From Paratinospora sagittata (Eukaryota; Streptophyta; Magnoliopsida; Ranunculales; Menispermaceae): DNA of 64,000 bases. Made by a program: the position numbers and the translations under genes. Location: positions 20,476,288 to 20,540,287 of the forward strand of contig CM069605.1 in the NCBI GenBank assembly GCA_035771175.1, given 5' to 3'. This document shows, piece by piece, positions 37,326 to 47,182 of this stretch (the stretch's first letter is position 1; each line of letters begins with the position of its first letter). Below the pieces are notes generated by a model. That model was not told the DNA's origin, did no database searches, and saw only the letters and a program-made list of their open reading frames with translations.

Positions 37326-37562
37326 GTGTCTTTCACACAAATTTATTTTCCTTTCGGCAAAAGAATGACCTCAAGGGAGGGAACAACTTCTACTAGTAGG
37401 GAACCAATTCCCACTAGACTAACGGAATTGTCCAAAAGAGAGATTGTGACCATGAGGAGCATCGACAATAGCGATCTCCGCCTCCGTCCAATCCTTTATG
37501 ACGAACTCGCAACATTAGATTGGTTAAATATAACCAAAGTCGAGGGTCAACCGTACCAATAA
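37326..37562 (+). CDS. Unrecognised 78-codon ORF in the retrotransposon internal region
   Basis: The ORF may begin at the internal ATG (MTSREGTTSTSRE) near 37368, which is followed by a Ser/Thr/Arg-rich start and a charged stretch. It ends where the 21-bp repeats begin. The position, first after the primer site, is where gag would start, but no gag motif or zinc knuckle is visible. It may be a gag remnant or chance. Confidence 0.2.
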   Translation: MSFTQIYFPFGKRMTSREGTTSTSREPIPTRLTELSKREIVTMRSIDNSDLRLRPILYDELATLDWLNITKVEGQPYQ

Positions 37563-37672
37563 ACTGTTCAAACGTACTGCTAAAACTGTCCAAACGTACT
37601 GATAAACTGTCCAAACGTACTGATAAACTGTTCATCAGTACTGATAAACTATTCAAAAATACTGATAGGAAT
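37561..37672 (+). repeat. 21-bp tandem repeats, 5 units
   Basis: Five consecutive units of the type AAACTGTCCAAACGTACTGAT, with one 22-bp unit and increasing divergence toward the right end. Function unknown. Confidence 0.88.
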
Positions 37673-37725
37673 AGGACCTTTTTACTAAAGGAAGATGGAG
37701 AATTTCAATATGAAGACATCTGATA

Positions 37726-38032
37726 TTCGGTCTAATGTTTATTTAAGACAAACTGTTATCAGTTGCTCCACATCATAAACTTAAGTCCACTACTTTTAAT
37801 TTAGGTATAGAAGTGTCGTAACACATTGATCATTTGACATGATATGAAAACTTCATGATTGGGCATCATATTAGGGTTTAGGGGACATGATAAATTTCCT
37901 TACTCTAGCATCTACTCATAAAACAGCTTAATCCGTATCTCCTAAGCAAAATGATCACACGATCTACTTAAGTTGACACTTTATTCAGCCAAGTTTGTGA
38001 AAATCACTACTCAGTTCATACATGATAAACTG
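37726..38032. other. Non-coding stretch downstream of the antisense RKD gene
   Basis: Nothing recognisable is seen. On the minus strand this is the region just past the RKD stop codon, so it would include the 3' untranslated region if the gene is transcribed. Confidence 0.5.
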
Positions 38033-39567
38033 TTAATTTAAACGAGAAATAACAACTGGGTGCCACTCTAGAGTCATTTCCTTTCTTTTCTTGCAGTTGG
38101 TTTCCTTTCTTTTCTTGTGGTTGGCCTTGAAGCAAGCCTGCCTTAGTTTCTTTGTTTTCTCCTGAAGATCCACCTCTGGCATCTCTTCCACCAACTTCTT
38201 TTGTTCCTCCAATAACCTTAGAGCGTCTCCTATCTTTATATCACTACCAACCCCTTCTCCTTCCCCCATTTCCTGCAGTACATAATTCATTACCAAGTAA
38301 TTATATTCATTAGAACCTCCCCAACTTAATATATCAAAATACTTCTAAAGATCAATATATACTGATGATAAATACCTGACCATTATTGATAATTAGGTGC
38401 AAGCTCATCAACTTTCTGTGAGGCCATTTCCTTTGTTCCTCCAATAACCTAAAAGCGTCTCTTATCTTCATATCTCCACCAACCCCTTCTACTTCACCCA
38501 TTTCCTGCAATACATAATTAATTAAGAAGTCATTATATTAATCAGAACTTCCCCAAGTTAAGCTATCAAAATACTTATAAAGATCAATATACAATGATGA
38601 TAAATACCTGAACATTTTTGATAAGGGTCTGCAAGCTCATCAACTTTCTGTGAGGCCATCTACGGATGCCCAATTCCCTGCACCTCCTCTTCAGCAAGGT
38701 TAAGCCTACCTTAAGTTCTTTTGCAGCTTCTGATATGGGCATGTAGAAGTAGCGTGAAATGGTAGTGCGTGATAGAGACTCACTCTTCAGTTTTGTCATC
38801 GATTCCACATGATCACTACCAGTACTGCTGCAACTAATCATCCCCTCTCCATTTTCATGCCTGACAATCTGTTGTTTCTCCGCTTCTAATCCAATTCTCA
38901 TTGGATTCAAACCTCCAACGTTCACATGATCAGTACCAGTACTACTCATCCCCTCTCCATTTTCCTGCATCACAATCTGTTGTTTCCCCGCTTCTAATTC
39001 CAATAGCAAATTAATCAACACAAAGAGGATGAAATTGCCAATCTGTCCATAATCAAGTACAATATAAAGTGGATTGAGCATTGATACTCACCTTCAAGTT
39101 CATTAAGTTGGCTTGGAAAGTCATCTTCATCCATTGAAGAATTCATGAAGGGTGGTACCACTGCCTCGCGTAAACCATATTCTAGAAGAGGCTCCCGCGT
39201 ATATGGGCTGCTACCAAAACTTGAACAACTAAAATCAAGTGGGTGGAATTGGTTTGAGAAGAGAAATGGGTCTTCTCCAATATCCACCATGTCTCTGTTA
39301 GCTGTGAAGTTCATCATCGTCATCAGTGACAACAACATCACAATAAAAACCAGCATAATTGGGAGATTTCTCTTACAAGCCAAACCAGAACCATAAAAAG
39401 AAATTACGAAACACCAAAGAAAAAAAGAAATAAGTGAGGAACTGACGCCATGGTGGAGGGCTGGTAATGCAGTACGAAATGTTGGGCAGCTGCTCCTTCG
39501 TCGGATGTGGCAGCAACTCATCCTGTTTCAGCGCCGGAGCTGCTCCTCCTCCTCCTCCTTCCATCAT
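38033..39567 (-). CDS. RKD-type RWP-RK transcription factor gene captured in antisense (five exons, 361 codons)
   Basis: The product is a predicted DNA-binding protein of the plant RWP-RK family, RKD subgroup, whose known members act in egg-cell identity and embryo formation. Exons by eye on the minus strand: 39567-39447, 39301-39092, 38993-38608, 38504-38376, 38272-38033. All introns are 98-145 nt, start GT and end AG, and the joined frame has no stop before 38033. The RWP-RK domain ends exon 3: [16 protein letters not shown] from about residue 192 and RRWPHRK at 221-227. A basic tail rich in KKRKE closes the protein. Retained introns mean capture from DNA, not from spliced RNA. Oddities are a 36-residue internal duplication in exon 3 and a chimeric fourth exon carrying a second partial KWPHRK. 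The start is MMEGGGGG; an upstream in-frame ATG at 39666 is less likely. Expression is unknown. Confidence 0.82.
38376..38504 (-). other. Chimeric duplicated exon 4 of the RKD gene
   Basis: This 129-nt exon starts like exon 5 ([16 protein letters not shown] versus [16 protein letters not shown]). After EEQ it switches into the end of exon 3 ([10 protein letters not shown]). The introns on its two sides are both 103 nt and similar throughout. It is therefore a tandem duplication of the exon 3 end, the intron and the exon 5 start, fused at a short shared stretch. The length is a multiple of three, so it can be included or skipped without changing frame. Confidence 0.8.
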
Positions 39568-39667
39568 ATTTCTTCTCTTCTTTCTCCACGAAACACAATC
39601 ACCAACTCCACTACCCCAAACAACAAAATAAAAAAAATACATACTACTAGCAGTAGTAGAACTCACT

Positions 39668-39895
39668 CAACAGCACCAACAAGCGTCCGGCTGAACCAAC
39701 ACGCGTGCAGATGCCCAACAAACCGTGCAGATGAATAGGGGGCGTGCTAATGAACAGGAGAGCGTCTTAATGAATAGCCGACACCCGTGAGAATGAACAG
39801 GAAAGCGTGTTGTAAAAGTCAGCAAGTGTGGCTGCAAGTGTGCAGATGAATAGTAATAGGGATGCCAACAGTCAGCAAGTGAAAACCGAAAACCG
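39668..39895. other. Region upstream of the RKD gene
   Basis: No gene is seen. On the minus strand this would be the gene's promoter side. It contains repeated words such as GAATGAACAGGA(G/A)AGCGT and AGTGTG(G/C), and no clear TATA box was identified. Confidence 0.5.
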
Positions 39896-39942
39896 AAAAC
39901 CCTAAACCCTAAATCCTCACCCTAAACCCTAAAACCCTAATA
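39896..39942 (+). repeat. Telomere-like CCCTAAA repeats
   Basis: Five CCCTAAA-type units, some imperfect (CCCTAAATCCT, CCCTAAAACCCTAATAATG), follow AACCGAAAACCGAAA. They could be interstitial telomeric repeat, or telo-box elements of a promoter carried along with captured DNA. Confidence 0.7.
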
Positions 39943-40299
39943 ATGATTCCAATCCACATCCTACATCAGACCCAGCCGGTAATCCAACCGATCGACCACT
40001 TACTAACGCAGAATTATATGCCACACTACAAAGTCATGATAGACAGGGTACGCAAGCAAATCTACCAACTCGGAACGTGCCAACTCACGGCAACACTTCA
40101 TACCAAAGATTTCCAACTTCTGCGGTTAGATGAAATGGCATCCAATATTGCTACACTGAGAGAGAGCCACAATAATATCTTAACCCGGTTCCAAAACTCC
40201 GACCCAGAGCGTGCACACTCTCAACCTTCCGTTAGTAGTCATTCTGTACATACCAGTAGATCTCGAAGGAATGGTAGTAGGCAAGAACGTCAAAATTGA
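39943..40299 (+). CDS. Unrecognised 118-codon ORF
   Basis: This ORF starts right after the telomere-like repeats and ends with a Ser/Arg-rich tail (SHSVHTSRSRRNGSRQERQN). An alternative frame over the first half also stays open for about 65 codons. No domain is recognised. It could be captured gene sequence or a gag-derived remnant. Confidence 0.2.
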   Translation: MIPIHILHQTQPVIQPIDHLLTQNYMPHYKVMIDRVRKQIYQLGTCQLTATLHTKDFQLLRLDEMASNIATLRESHNNILTRFQNSDPERAHSQPSVSSHSVHTSRSRRNGSRQERQN

Positions 40300-41114
40300 T
40301 TACTGGCAATGAAAATTTTTCTATTATATATGAATGAAATGTTTTGTTTAAGACTATCTTTGGTGGGCCGACTTACAACCATTCTTTCTTTTGTATCACT
40401 AACTTTGGCGTGGTATGGGACACAACAAAATTGGAGGATACTAAATAAAATGTGGAAGTAAGAAAACCCATGACCTTGTGTGAAAAGAAACATTTGGAGA
40501 AAGTTGCATTACTAATATTATCACTAAGTTTACACGGTATGGGACGAGTAAATTTGGACGATACTATTAGTGAACTTCTATTCAGCCAATGTTTTTAGAG
40601 ACCGTGTTCATACAACTTAACTTGGTTTCCACCCTTATTACTGAATTCATGTGGTATGGGACATATGAACTTGGATAATAATTGAACAGACTAAGAGTAA
40701 GCGTATGAATGCATAAGATTGCGATAGAACGTTCGCTCAGGATATTTACCGAGGCAAATCTTAGATTTCTTATGACTCGTATGGCTTTTCAATAAAACAT
40801 ATATGTATGTTCACAAAGACCACAACAAAATCATTTTTAAATACTTGCAAAGATTTGTACTTATTATATAAACGTTCTAACCTTGTTTTTTTACACCCTG
40901 GCCAAACATACGAGTTATATAAGATTCTTTGATTCCTCAACAAAAACCTTACACTATACTTAGAAAAATAGGTGACTTTAATATTGCACTACATCTGGGC
41001 AGGCAATCCCACCCCCACCCGCACCCTTTGCCATGTCTTCAAGCTTTGAAACCTTCTTCGCTGGATTTATTGAGGCTATGAAGGCCACTGTTCAAAACAA
41101 CTTACGGATCAACA
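40300..41114 (+). other. Non-coding internal region with degenerate 120-bp repeats
   Basis: No gene is seen. The word GGTATGGGAC recurs at 40412, 40536 and 40653, each preceded by a CACTAA-like word and followed by TTGGA(G/C/T)(G/A)ATA. This indicates three diverged copies of a unit of about 120 bp. A short ORF beginning MSSSFETFFAG near 41034 stops before the pol remnant. Confidence 0.5.
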
Positions 41115-41156
41115 ATTAAACAAAAATACCCTGAATTGTTTTCTAGCACCAACTGA
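41115..41156 (+). pseudogene. Last 13 codons of chromovirus pol
   Basis: The codons read IKQKYPELFSSTN and then TGA, identical to the end of the chromodomain frame at 11476 (minus). The remaining pol is absent. This ties the non-autonomous element to the chromovirus family at 9604-13248. Confidence 0.88.
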
Positions 41157-41381
41157 TGAAGTGATACGTTGTATTATTTTCACTGATCAATATCAGGATG
41201 AAACATTGTTTACACCTATCTTAATACATTGTTTCACTTCAAGAACTACCAGATGTCTGAAAATAATATCAATGGATAGAGTATTGCACACATGCAGTGG
41301 CCTCATTCACAGCCTGTGGCTACTTCTCAAACCGCCAACCCCCATCACTACTTGACTTGATTTCGAGGGCGAAATCCCTTT

Positions 41382-41394
41382 AAGGGGGGTAGAG
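41382..41394 (+). other. Polypurine tract
   Basis: AAGGGGGGTAGAG abuts the 3' LTR at 41395, the position and composition expected of the second-strand primer. Confidence 0.9.
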
Positions 41395-41486
41395 TGTAAT
41401 ACCCTGTATTTCACAAAAAAAAAAAAAATAAAAAAAAAAATAAAAAAAAAATAATTTACTATTTGAAATTTTTACTATTTGGGCAA

Positions 41487-41811
41487 CGCCCGAACGTTCA
41501 GGCGCATGCCAGAACGTTCCGGCGCCTGCCAGAACGTTCAGGCGGCATGCCAGAACGTTCAGGCGCTTGCCAGAACGTTCAGGCGCCTGCCAGAACGTTC
41601 AGGCGCCATGCCAGAACGTTCAGGCGCCTGCCAGAACGTTCAGGCGCCATGCCAGAACGTTCAGGCGCCATGCCAGAACGTTCAGGCGCCTGCCAGAACG
41701 TTCAGGCGCCTGCCAGAACGTTCAGGCGGCATGCCAGAACGTTCAGGCGGCATGCCAGAACGTTCAGGCGCCTGCCAGAACGTTCAGGCGCCTGCCAGAA
41801 CGTTCAGGCGC
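41487..41811 (+). repeat. GAACGTTC subrepeat array, 16 units
   Basis: Sixteen units of about 20-21 bp compare with seven in the partner LTR. Variation is confined to the spacer word (GCATGCC, GCCTGCC, GCTTGCC, GCCATGCC), while GAACGTTC is perfect in every unit. In some frames the array gives long ORFs made of repeated PERSG, ARTFR or CQNVQ words; these are repeat artefacts. Confidence 0.92.
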
Positions 41812-41821
41812 ACAAAATCTC

Positions 41822-41829
41822 TATATAAG
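41822..41829 (+). promoter_or_regulatory. TATA box of the 3' LTR
   Basis: TATATAAG lies immediately after the expanded GAACGTTC array. Transcription from this LTR would read outward into the satellite. Confidence 0.6.
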
Positions 41830-44800
41830 AAACCTCCTCATTTCTCATTTCTCACACCAAATCACCTTCTCTTGTGATTTTTCTTCTCCTTTCTACGCAT
41901 TCTAAGTTTTTAGTCTTTGAGACTCCCGGTGGGGTGCAACAAATTTCTGTCCGGAGGAGAGCGCCAGATCTGAAAGCGGTGCAACGAAGTTCCGTCCGGA
42001 GAAAAGCACCAGATCTGAAGGTGGGGAACGAAACATAGGTTTGCGTGTTTTATAACTTTTATTAAAGTTTACATTCAATTATTATTATGTCTACTATTCA
42101 TTTACACTGCATTATGTCAAAAATGTTATGACCTAAATGTTATAACTTTGCACGTCGTGATACCGACCCTGATAAGGTTCACAAGACGTTGCCAAAGTCA
42201 GTCTAAATGTCAAGAAAGACCAGACCAGTAAACTAGACCAGTTCATGCATTGGCATCATACATATCACCACCTAAGGACGTATATGGTTTATGACTCATA
42301 GAATAGTTAGAAGCATTGCTCACTATTCATTATATTTCTCTGGAGAAGGACGTACATGAGAACCCGGCTACACCCGGGGAGGGACATCAGTACGTGAATT
42401 CAGAGCATCGTTCCTGTACATGAATTCAGGCGATGTACGCTCATCAAACCATTAATACGTGACGGTGTCATGCATACATTCATATTGATTGATTATGATG
42501 CTCACATGTGTAATTTAAGATATTTGATATTGAAGTATGCTTTATTAATTGTTATACTCATGCACTATTTACCCACTGAGCGCGTTAAGCTCACTCCAAT
42601 ATTATCAAATCTTTCACAGGAAATTAGGGTGGACTGGGTGCAGGTTATGGGGCCCACATTTTGTACCCTTTGTATGATTCATTGGGGATTTTGGGAGTAT
42701 GTTCCCTTGACCATTTTATGTACAAAAGTATTCTGAATTATATGAAATCAGATTTGTACTGTGTACCGTATTTCCGCTGCGCACTCTGTTATTACCATTA
42801 TGATTGTTCCAAATGCACGCCCCGTCCGAGAGTGTACCGCCGGTTTAGGCCCGTCCGGGCGGGGTGTGACACCAAATATCAAACTAATGCATTAGACATG
42901 AGATATGTCTTCGTTCTTCGAGCTTGATCTTTTGTAGACTTCGAAAGCTATTGTTTGATGTGTTCTTGATGCAATACGGGTGATGTGTTCGTTTTTGATG
43001 TGTTATCTTACCGAGACCACTTCATATACTTACAGTTGAGAACAATGGATAGCCTTTGCAAATCTAAGCACAAAAGGAATAAAATGAAGAACTTGCTGAA
43101 CAATGACGGTATCATTAAGACAGATTGCAATTTTGATTCAATTCGAGGCTTCTTCTCTTGGAAAACTCTTTGGAAAGCTCAATCTAACTTGCAAAAATCA
43201 TGTGTGTTGTATTTTTGAAAATCATAGAATGAGTGTTTTATAAAATTAGAAGTTGTAGGTTAAAGAGCAAGAGAGTACAAAATGATTTCAATTCAAAACG
43301 TTGTTTAATCTAAAGTTGTTTTGGGCGTGCGAGACAATGGGAATCATCTAGGTGTTAGTAGAGAATATTTCAATAAAGATAACCTGGCAAAACTGTGTAA
43401 GGAATAGAAAAATCGAGCAAGCATAAGTGTCCAAATTTTTCTCGTTAGAAATATCAGATCTTTGTTTCAGACGTGGATAGCGTGCTATTGGGTTGTGTAT
43501 CATGTTCTTTTTTAGCAGGCTATAGCAGATCGATATACACAAACCCGTGAGCTCGAGTTTTTCAGACTTTCCGATAGTGTGTTATCAAGGCCTATAGTGC
43601 GTTATCGCCCATCTCACAAGAAATGGAAAGATCACTGCAACAGCCTTATAGCGAGTTATCAAAGGGGATAGCTCACTATAGATAATTTTTCAGAAAAACA
43701 TATGTTTTATTATAGAACCCTATCAGTGTGCTATCAACACTGATAGTCCGCTAGTGCCTTCTGAAAAATTCTGGCCAATTGCTGGATAGCCGTATTTTTG
43801 AAAAATAAATATTTTGACATTCAAGAACCATTCCATTGACTCAAAACATATTGATATAAGATTAATAATTTCTAAATAATTCAAAACTCATTGAAATTAT
43901 GATTAAAACCTTTCAAAATTGAAATACTATATCGAAGTGATTTTGAAGACTTTGCAATTTTCAGAGTTTTAGTGCTGAGATTGATCGAGATTTTACCCTA
44001 CACACCAAAGATCAAACTAATGCATTAGACAAGAGATATGTATTTGTTCTTCGAGCTTGATCTTTTGTAGACTTCGAGAGCAATTGTTTGATGTGTTCTT
44101 GATGCAATACAGCAGAAGTGTTCGTTTTTGATCTGTTATCTTACCGAGACCACTTCATATACTTCTAGTTTAAAACAATGGATAACATCTGCAAATCTAA
44201 GCACAAAAGGAACAAAATGAAGAACTGGTTGAACAATGACGGTATCATCAAGACAGATAGCAATTTTGAATCAATTCGAGGCTTCTTCTCTTGGAAAACT
44301 CTTTGGAAAGCTCAATCTAACTTGCAAAAATCATGTGTGTTGTATTTTTGAAAATCAGAGAATGAGTGTTTTGTAAAATTAGATGTTGCAGGTTAAAGAT
44401 CAAGAGAGTACAAAATGATTTGAATTCAAAACATTGTTCAATAAAAAGTTGTTTTGGGCGTGCGAGACAATGGGAATCATCTAGGTGTTAGTAGAGAATA
44501 TTTCAATAAAGATAACCTGGCAAAACTGTGTAAGGAATAGAAAAATCGAGCGAGCATAAGTGTCCAAACTTTTCTCGTTAGATAGATCAGATTTTTGTTT
44601 CAGACGTGGATAGCGTGCTATTGAGTTGTGTATCAGGTTCTTTTTTAGCAGCCTATAGCAGGTCGAAATACACAAACCCGTGAGCTCGAGTTTTTCAGAC
44701 TTTCCGATAGCGTCTTATCAACGCCTATAGCGCGCTATCGCCCATCTAACAAGAAATGGAAAGATCACTGCAACTGCTTTATAGGGAGTTATCGAAGGGT

Positions 44801-46902
44801 ATAGCGTGCTATAGATAATTTTCCAGAAAAACATATGTTTTATTATAGAGCCCTATCAGCGTGCTATCAACACTGATAGTCCGCTAGGGCCTTCTGAAAA
44901 ATTCTGGCCAATTGCTGGATAGCCTTATTTTTGAAAAATAAATATTTTGACACTCAAGAACCATTCCATTAACTCAAAACATATTGATATAAGATTAATA
45001 ATTTCTAAATAATTCAAAACTCATTGAAATTATGATTAAAACCTTTCGAAAATTTTTTTCAAAATGAAATACTATATCGAAGTGATTTTGAAGACTTTGC
45101 AATTTTCAGATTTTTTGTGCTGAGATTGATCGAGATTTTACCCTACACACCAAATATCAAACTAATGCATTAGACATGAGATATGTCTTCGTTCTTCGAG
45201 CTTGATCTTTTGTAGACTTCGAAAGCTATTGTTTGATGTGTTCTTGATGCAATACGGGTGATGTGTTCGTTTTTGATGTGTTATCTTACCGAGACCACTT
45301 CGTATACTTACAGTTGAGAACAATGGATAGCCTTTGCAAATCTAAGCACAAAAGGAATAAAATGAAGAACTTGCTGAACAATGACGGTATCATCAAGACA
45401 GATTGCAATTTTGATTCAATTCGAGGCTTCTTCTCTTGGAAAACTCTTTGGAAAGCTCAATCTAACTTACAAAAATCATGTGTGTTGTTTTTTTGAAAAT
45501 CATAGAATGAGTGTTTTATAAAATTAGAAGTTGCAGGTTAAAGAGCAAGAGAGTACAAAATGATTTCAATTCAAAACGTTGTTTAATCTAAAGTTGTTTT
45601 GGGCGTGCGAGACAATGGGAATCATCTAGGTGTTAGTAGAGAATATTTCAATAAAGATAACCTGGCAAAAACTGTGTAAGGAATAAAAAAATCGAGCAAG
45701 CATAAGTGTCCAAATTTTTCTCGTTAGAAATTTCAGATCTTTGTTTCAGACGTGGATAGCGTGCTATTAGGTTGTGTATCATGTTCTTTTTTAGCAGGCT
45801 ATAGCAGTTCGATATACACAAACCCGTGAGCTCGAGTTTTTCAGACTTTCCGATAGGGTGTTATCAAGGCCAATAGTGCGCTATCGCCCATCTCACAAGA
45901 AATGGAAAGATCACTGCAACAGCTTTATAGGGAGTTATCAAAGGGGATAGCTCGCTATAGATAATTTTTCAGAAAAACATATGTTTTATTATAGAACCCT
46001 ATCAGTGTGCTATCAACACTGATAGTCTGCTAGTGCCTTCTGAAAAATTCTGGCCAATTGCTGGATAGCCGTATTTTTGAAAAATAAATATTTTGACATT
46101 CAAGAACCATTCCATTGACTCAAAACATATTGATATAAGATTAATAATTTCTAAATAATTCAAAACTCATTGAAATTATGATTAAAACCTTTCAAATTTT
46201 TTTTTTTCAAAATTGAAATACTATATCGAAGTGATTTTGAAGACTTTGCAATTTTCAGAGTTTTAGTGCTGAGATTGATCGAGATTTTACCCTACACACC
46301 AAAGATCAAACTAATGCATTAGACAAGAGATATGTATTTGTTCTTCGAGCTTGATCTTTTGTAGACTTCGAGAGCAATTGTTTGATGTGTTCTTGATGCA
46401 ATACAGCAGAAGTGTTCGTTTTTGATCTGTTATCTTACCGAGACCACTTCATATACTTATAGTTTAAAACAATGGATAAACATCTGCAAATCTAAGCACA
46501 AAAGGAACAAAATGAAGAACTTGCTGAACAATGACGGTATCATAAAGACAGATAGCACTTTTGAATCAATTCGAGGCTTCTTCTCTTGGAAAACTCTTTG
46601 GAAAGCTCAATCTAACTTGCAAAAATCATGTGTGTTGTATTTTTGAAAATCAGAGAATGAGTGTTTTATAAAATTAGATGTTGCAGGTTTTGAACAAGAG
46701 AGTACAAAATGATTTGAATTCAAAACATTGTTCAATCAAATGTTGTTTTGGGCGTGCGAGACAATGGGAATCATCTAGGTGTTAGCAGAGAATATTTCAA
46801 TAAAGATAACCTGGCAAAACTGTGTAAGGAATAGACAAATCGAGCAAGCATAAGTGTCCAAATTTTTCTCGTTAGAAATATCAGATTTTTGTTTCAGACG
46901 TG

Positions 46903-47182
46903 GATAGCGTGCTATTGGGTTTTGTATCATGTTCTTTTTTAGCAGGCTATAGCAGGTCGATATACACAAACCCGTGAGCTCGAGTTTTTCAGACTTTCCG
47001 ATAGCGTCTTATCAACGCCTATAGCGCGCTATCGCCCATCTAACAAGAAATGGAAAGATCACTGCAACTGCTTTATAGCGAGTTATCAAAGGGGATAGCG
47101 CGCTATAGATAATTTTCCAAAAAAACATATGTTTTTTTATAGAACCCTATCAGCGTGCTATCAACACTGATAGTCCGCTAGT
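46903..47182 (+). promoter_or_regulatory. Paired palindrome module of the satellite (example copy)
   Basis: Seven variants of one 14-bp imperfect palindrome lie in 280 bp: GATAGCGTGCTATT 46903, GATAGCGTCTTATC 47000, TATAGCGCGCTATC 47020, TATAGCGAGTTATC 47074, GATAGCGCGCTATA 47094, ATCAGCGTGCTATC 47149, GATAGTCCGCTAGT 47169. The last six form three pairs spaced 20 bp, and pairs start 74 and 75 bp apart. The same module occurs at about +128 to +407 from the anchor of nearly every full monomer. A protein-binding role is inferred, not shown. Confidence 0.6.

Larger units (their letters stand above)
35396..42871 (+). mobile_element. Young non-autonomous LTR retrotransposon carrying an antisense RKD gene
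   Basis: This is a complete element of 7,476 bp with 5' LTR, primer site, internal region, polypurine tract, 3' LTR and a 5-bp target duplication. The last 1,060 bp of the two LTRs have identical length and show one visible difference (G at 36680, C at 42851), so insertion is very recent. The internal region of about 4.7 kb lacks gag, protease, RT, RNase H and integrase. It retains only the last 13 codons of pol plus the 3' untranslated part of the chromovirus family seen at 9604-13248. In place of the lost genes are AT-rich spacers, a 21-bp repeat block, an antisense RWP-RK gene, telomere-like repeats and unrecognised sequence. It would need proteins from an autonomous relative to move. Confidence 0.95.
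41395..42871 (+). repeat. 3' LTR (1,477 bp)
   Basis: Starts TGTAATACCC and ends GGGTGTGACA. It is 172 bp longer than the 5' LTR, almost entirely from extra GAACGTTC units and a shorter A-rich tract. Downstream of the array, 41812-42871 has the same length as 35641-36700, with one difference seen. Confidence 0.95.

Noticed and set aside
39373..39666. Upstream extension of the RKD reading frame from an ATG at 39666
   Set aside because: The added residues are hydrophobic and basic and not RKD-like. The MMEGGGGG start at 39567 is followed directly by plausible RKD sequence.
41463..41905. ORFs of 112-132 codons in three frames over the GAACGTTC array
   Set aside because: About 20-bp units without stops open several frames at once; the peptides are simple repeats and the frames extend into LTR leader DNA.
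46903..47182. CRISPR-like array of short repeats
   Set aside because: The repeats are imperfect palindromes on a 20/75-bp grid within a eukaryotic satellite. Spacers are not of uniform length and there are no cas genes.
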